Source of the DNA: Baffinella frigidus
Taxonomy: Eukaryota; Cryptophyceae; Cryptomonadales; Baffinellaceae
Assembly (NCBI GenBank): GCA_026770585.1
Contig: MU646410.1
Span: 524,883-537,312 of the forward strand
Length of the DNA stretch: 12,430 bases
Direction: 5' to 3'
Below are positions 9,201 through 12,200 of this stretch, in pieces. Position 1 is the stretch's first letter. Every line of letters begins with the position of its first letter. Position numbers and translations under genes: made by a program. The notes under the pieces are model-generated. The model searched no databases and was not told where the DNA came from. It was given only the letters and a program-made list of their open reading frames with translations.

Positions 9201-12200
9201 TAAGGTGTGGGGTGTAGGGCGGGGCACGCACATTCGTGTGAGGAGCGAGCGGGCCGCCCGTTGGAGGTCGCGAGCGGCCGCGAGCGTGCGCTGCCTCCCC
9301 AGCTCCGCCCGAATCCGCCGCTGGTTCTCCACCACCACCTGCATCCGGGTACGGGTTTGGTTTCGGGTTCGAGGTTTCGGGGTTGCAAGAAGAAGCGAGT
9401 GTGTTCTGCCGCCCGAGCTCCGCCCGGATCCGCCCGGCGGATCCGGGCGGTTTTTGACCACCACCGGATTCCGGGATTCGGGTATTATGTGTGGGCTGTG
9501 GGGTTTGGGGGTGTGGAAAGAGCAAAGCAGGTTAGGCTCCGCGCGGATCGGCCGCTGGTTTTCGACCACCACCTGGTTCCGGGGGTGTTGTGGGGTTGGA
9601 AAGAGGGCGACGAAGGTTGGGCTTTCGGGTTTCGGGTTCCGGTTTTCGGGTTGAGGCTCCACGCGGATCCGCCGCTGGTTCTCCACAACCACCTGGATCC
9701 GGATTCAGGTTTGTTTTCGGGTTTCGGGTGTGGGGTTTCAGGTCCGGGGTTCGGGGTTGCAAGAAGAAGCAACTTGACGGCTTCGGAACGACGCAGCAAC
9801 GCTTCGGGTTCGGGGGGTTGGGGAGTTGGGGGTTAGCAGCGCACCCGCACGCGGCGCACGTAGTGCCGGCACTCGAAATTCCGCAGCGCGAGCTGAATCC
9901 GCACCTGGTTGAGGGTTCAGGGTTCAGGGTTTAAGGTTTACGGGGTTTAGGGGGTTTAGGGTTTAGGGTTTAAGGTTTGGGGTTTAGGGGGTTTGAGGTT
10001 TAGGGTATAAGGCTTATGGTTTATGGTTTAGGTTTTAGGTTTTAGGGTTTAGGGTTGTTGGGGGTTTAGGGTTTAGGGTTTAGGGGTAAATTTTTAGGGT
10101 TTAGGGTTTTACCGCGGCCCGCTCCCGCCGCGCCGCAGCCCCCTGGTTTTGAGTGTTTCGTGTTGAGTGTTGAGTGTTTAGTGTTTAGTGTTTAGTGTTT
10201 AGTGTTTAGTGTTTAGTGTTAAGTGTTTAGGTTTCAGTGTTTCGTGCTGAGGGTTTAGTGTTTAGTGTTTAGTGCTTAGTGTTTTGTGTCTAGTGTTTAG
10301 TGTCTAGTGTTCAGTGTTTAGGGTTTCGTGCTGAGTGTTTAGAGTTTCGTGCTGAGCGTTTAGTGTTTAGTGTTTCGTGCTGAGCGTTTAGTGTTTAGAG
10401 GATGGAATTCAGGAAATGCGGTTTCGGGTTTAGTGTTTCGTGTTTCCGGTGAAGGGTTTACCTCATCCCACGCTCTTTCAGCCACCCCGCGCCCCAAGTG
10501 GGATTCAGGGGATGCGGTGTAGGGTTTAAGGTTTAGCGTGTAGGGTGTTGGGTTGACCTCGTCCCACACCCGCTCAGCCACCCCGCGTCCCAAGTGTCCG
10601 CGGAGCACCCGTTGGATCGCGAGCGCCCCCGCCTGTTTCGTGTTTGAGGTTTCGGGTTTCGGGTTTCGGGTTTCGGGTTTCGGGTTTGGAGTTGAGGGTG
10701 TGGTGTGTGGTGTGTGGTGTGTGGTGTGTGGTGTGTGGTGTGTGGTGTGTGGTGTGTGGTGTGTGGGGTTTAGGGTTTGGGGTTTGGGGTTTGGGGTTGA
10801 GGGTTTGGGGTTTGGAGTGTGGGGTTTGGGGTTTGGGGTGTGGAGTGTGGGGTTTGGGGTTTGGGGTGTGGGGTGTGGGGTGTGGGGTTTAGGGTCCAGG
10901 GTATAGTGGTTTAGGGTTAGCTCGCGATACTGAGTCGCATCTGGGTTGGTGTCAGGGGTTAGGGTTCTTTGGCGTCCCAAGTGCCCGCGGAGCACCCGCT
11001 AGATCGCGAGCGCCCCCGCCTATTTCGGGGTTCGATTGGAGTTGAGGGTTTCGGGTTTGGAGTTGAGAGTGTGGTGTGTGGTGATCTACAGCGCCCCGCC
11101 TTGTTTCGGGTTTGGATTGGAGTTAAGGGTGTTGGGTGTGTGGGGTGGCCTGTTTCGGGTTTCGAGTTGAGGGTGTGGTGTGTGGTGTGGGGGGCTGAGG
11201 GTGTGAGGTTTGGGGTTTGGGGCTGAGGGTGTGGGGTTTAGGGTTTAGGGTTTAGGGTCTATCTAAACCCATATATCTACTCCTGGCTCTGCCTGAGTCG
11301 TGAGTCGTATCTGGGTTAGGGTTGGGGGTTGGGAGCGTGCCTGCCAGCGCTGCTCCCAGACCGCGCTTCGGGTTTCGGGGTTCGAGTATCGGGTTTCGGG
11401 TTTCTGGTTAGCACGCGATACTGCGTGGTATCTTTAGGGTTCTGAGTCGTATATTCAGGGTTATAGGTTAGGGGTTTGGGGTTGGGGGCGTGCCTGCCAG
11501 CACTGCTCCCAGACCGCGTTTCGGGTTTCGGACTGAGTTCGTATGTGGGTTAGGGGTCAGGGGTTTAGGCGTTAGGGTACAGGGCACGCCTGCCAGCGCT
11601 GCTCCCAGGCCGCCTCTAGGGTTTCAGGTTTCGGGTTTCGGGTTAGCAAGTCGTATCCGGGTTGGTGTTAGTGTTTGGGGGGTTTGCGGGCGTGCCTGCC
11701 AGCGCTGCTCCCAGACCGCACCTCGGGTTTCGAGTATCGGGTTTCTGATGTAGGGTCAGCACGCGATACTGAGTCACATCTTCAGGGGTTGGGGGGTGGG
11801 GGGTGGGGGCGTGCCTGCCAGCGCTGCTCCCAGACAGCGCGACGAACTGTCTCACGCGCGAGGCGCGCACGGTATGCACCGCCCAGCCGCGTTGCTGTGT
11901 GGGGGTTAGGATTTAAGGCGTGTACCAGATTTGTACCGTTCTTAAGTTCTGGTTTCTTAGCCCAGATACGCAGAGTCTCGCGCGCGAGGCGCGCACGGTA
12001 TGCGCCGCCGAGGCGCGTCGCTGCTTGGGGTTCGGGGTTCAGCGTTTGGGGCGCAGGGCGCAGGGTGTAAGGGTTGGAGGTGAGGGTTCAGAGGGGGGGT
12101 ACGCTGCGCCGAGCCGCGTCGCTGTGTGGGGGTTAGGATGTAAGGTGTGTACCAGATTTGTACCATTCTTAAGTTCTGGTTTCGTAGCCCAGATACGCAC

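Larger units (their letters stand above)
7759..9231 (-). repeat. Intron 6: 1.5-kb intron with two foldback elements
   Basis: From low to high coordinate: element 7790-7937, 5' copies of exon 7 (7968-8000, 8113-8124), a 45-bp direct repeat (about 8006-8050 and 8255-8299), heptamer arrays (8145-8450), a 3' copy of exon 6 (8463-8500), about 165 bp of unrecognised sequence, element 8668-8870, a second 3' copy of exon 6 (8884-8936), unique sequence (8937-9060), a 30-bp duplication holding TAGGACTCAGCCACC (9065-9117), and a TGTAGGG array (9118-9215). Confidence 0.8.
9339..9844 (-). repeat. Intron 5: 5' exon 6 ladder with TTTCGGG units
   Basis: Three 5' copies of exon 6 (9382-9464, 9534-9572, 9653-9692) separated by TTTCGGG/TTTGGGG units. 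A fourth trace (about 9755-9800) shares only a GCTTCTTCTTGCAACC segment with the copy at 9382. Confidence 0.82.
10633..11814 (-). repeat. Intron 2: heptamers, exon 3 and exon 2 ladders
   Basis: TTTCGGG (10640-10690), a TGTGTGG run (10697-10765) and TTTGGGG arrays (10765-10890) are followed by 5' copies of exon 3 (10972-11019, 11084-11099). Then come four 3' copies of exon 2 (11341-11721) alternating with a short conserved motif ACTCAGTATCGCG in gene sense (about 10922, 11412, 11763 and weaker traces). Confidence 0.82.

Noticed and set aside
9755-9800. Possible extra exon reading LLRRSEAVKLLLL
   Set aside because: Its phase would not fit between exons 5 and 6, and its GCTTCTTCTTGCAACC segment is shared with the exon 6 copy at 9382, so I treat it as a duplicate trace.
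9078-9836. Large frames over the exon 6 ladder on both strands (up to 209 codons)
   Set aside because: They arise from repeated GC-rich fragments and TGTAGGG units. Only the 107-nt exon fits splice sites and phase.
10360-10995. 211-codon minus-strand frame containing exon 3
   Set aside because: Most of it is heptamer translation (Pro/Thr/Asn repeats). Only the IQRVLRGHLGR part with its splice sites is kept as exon 3.
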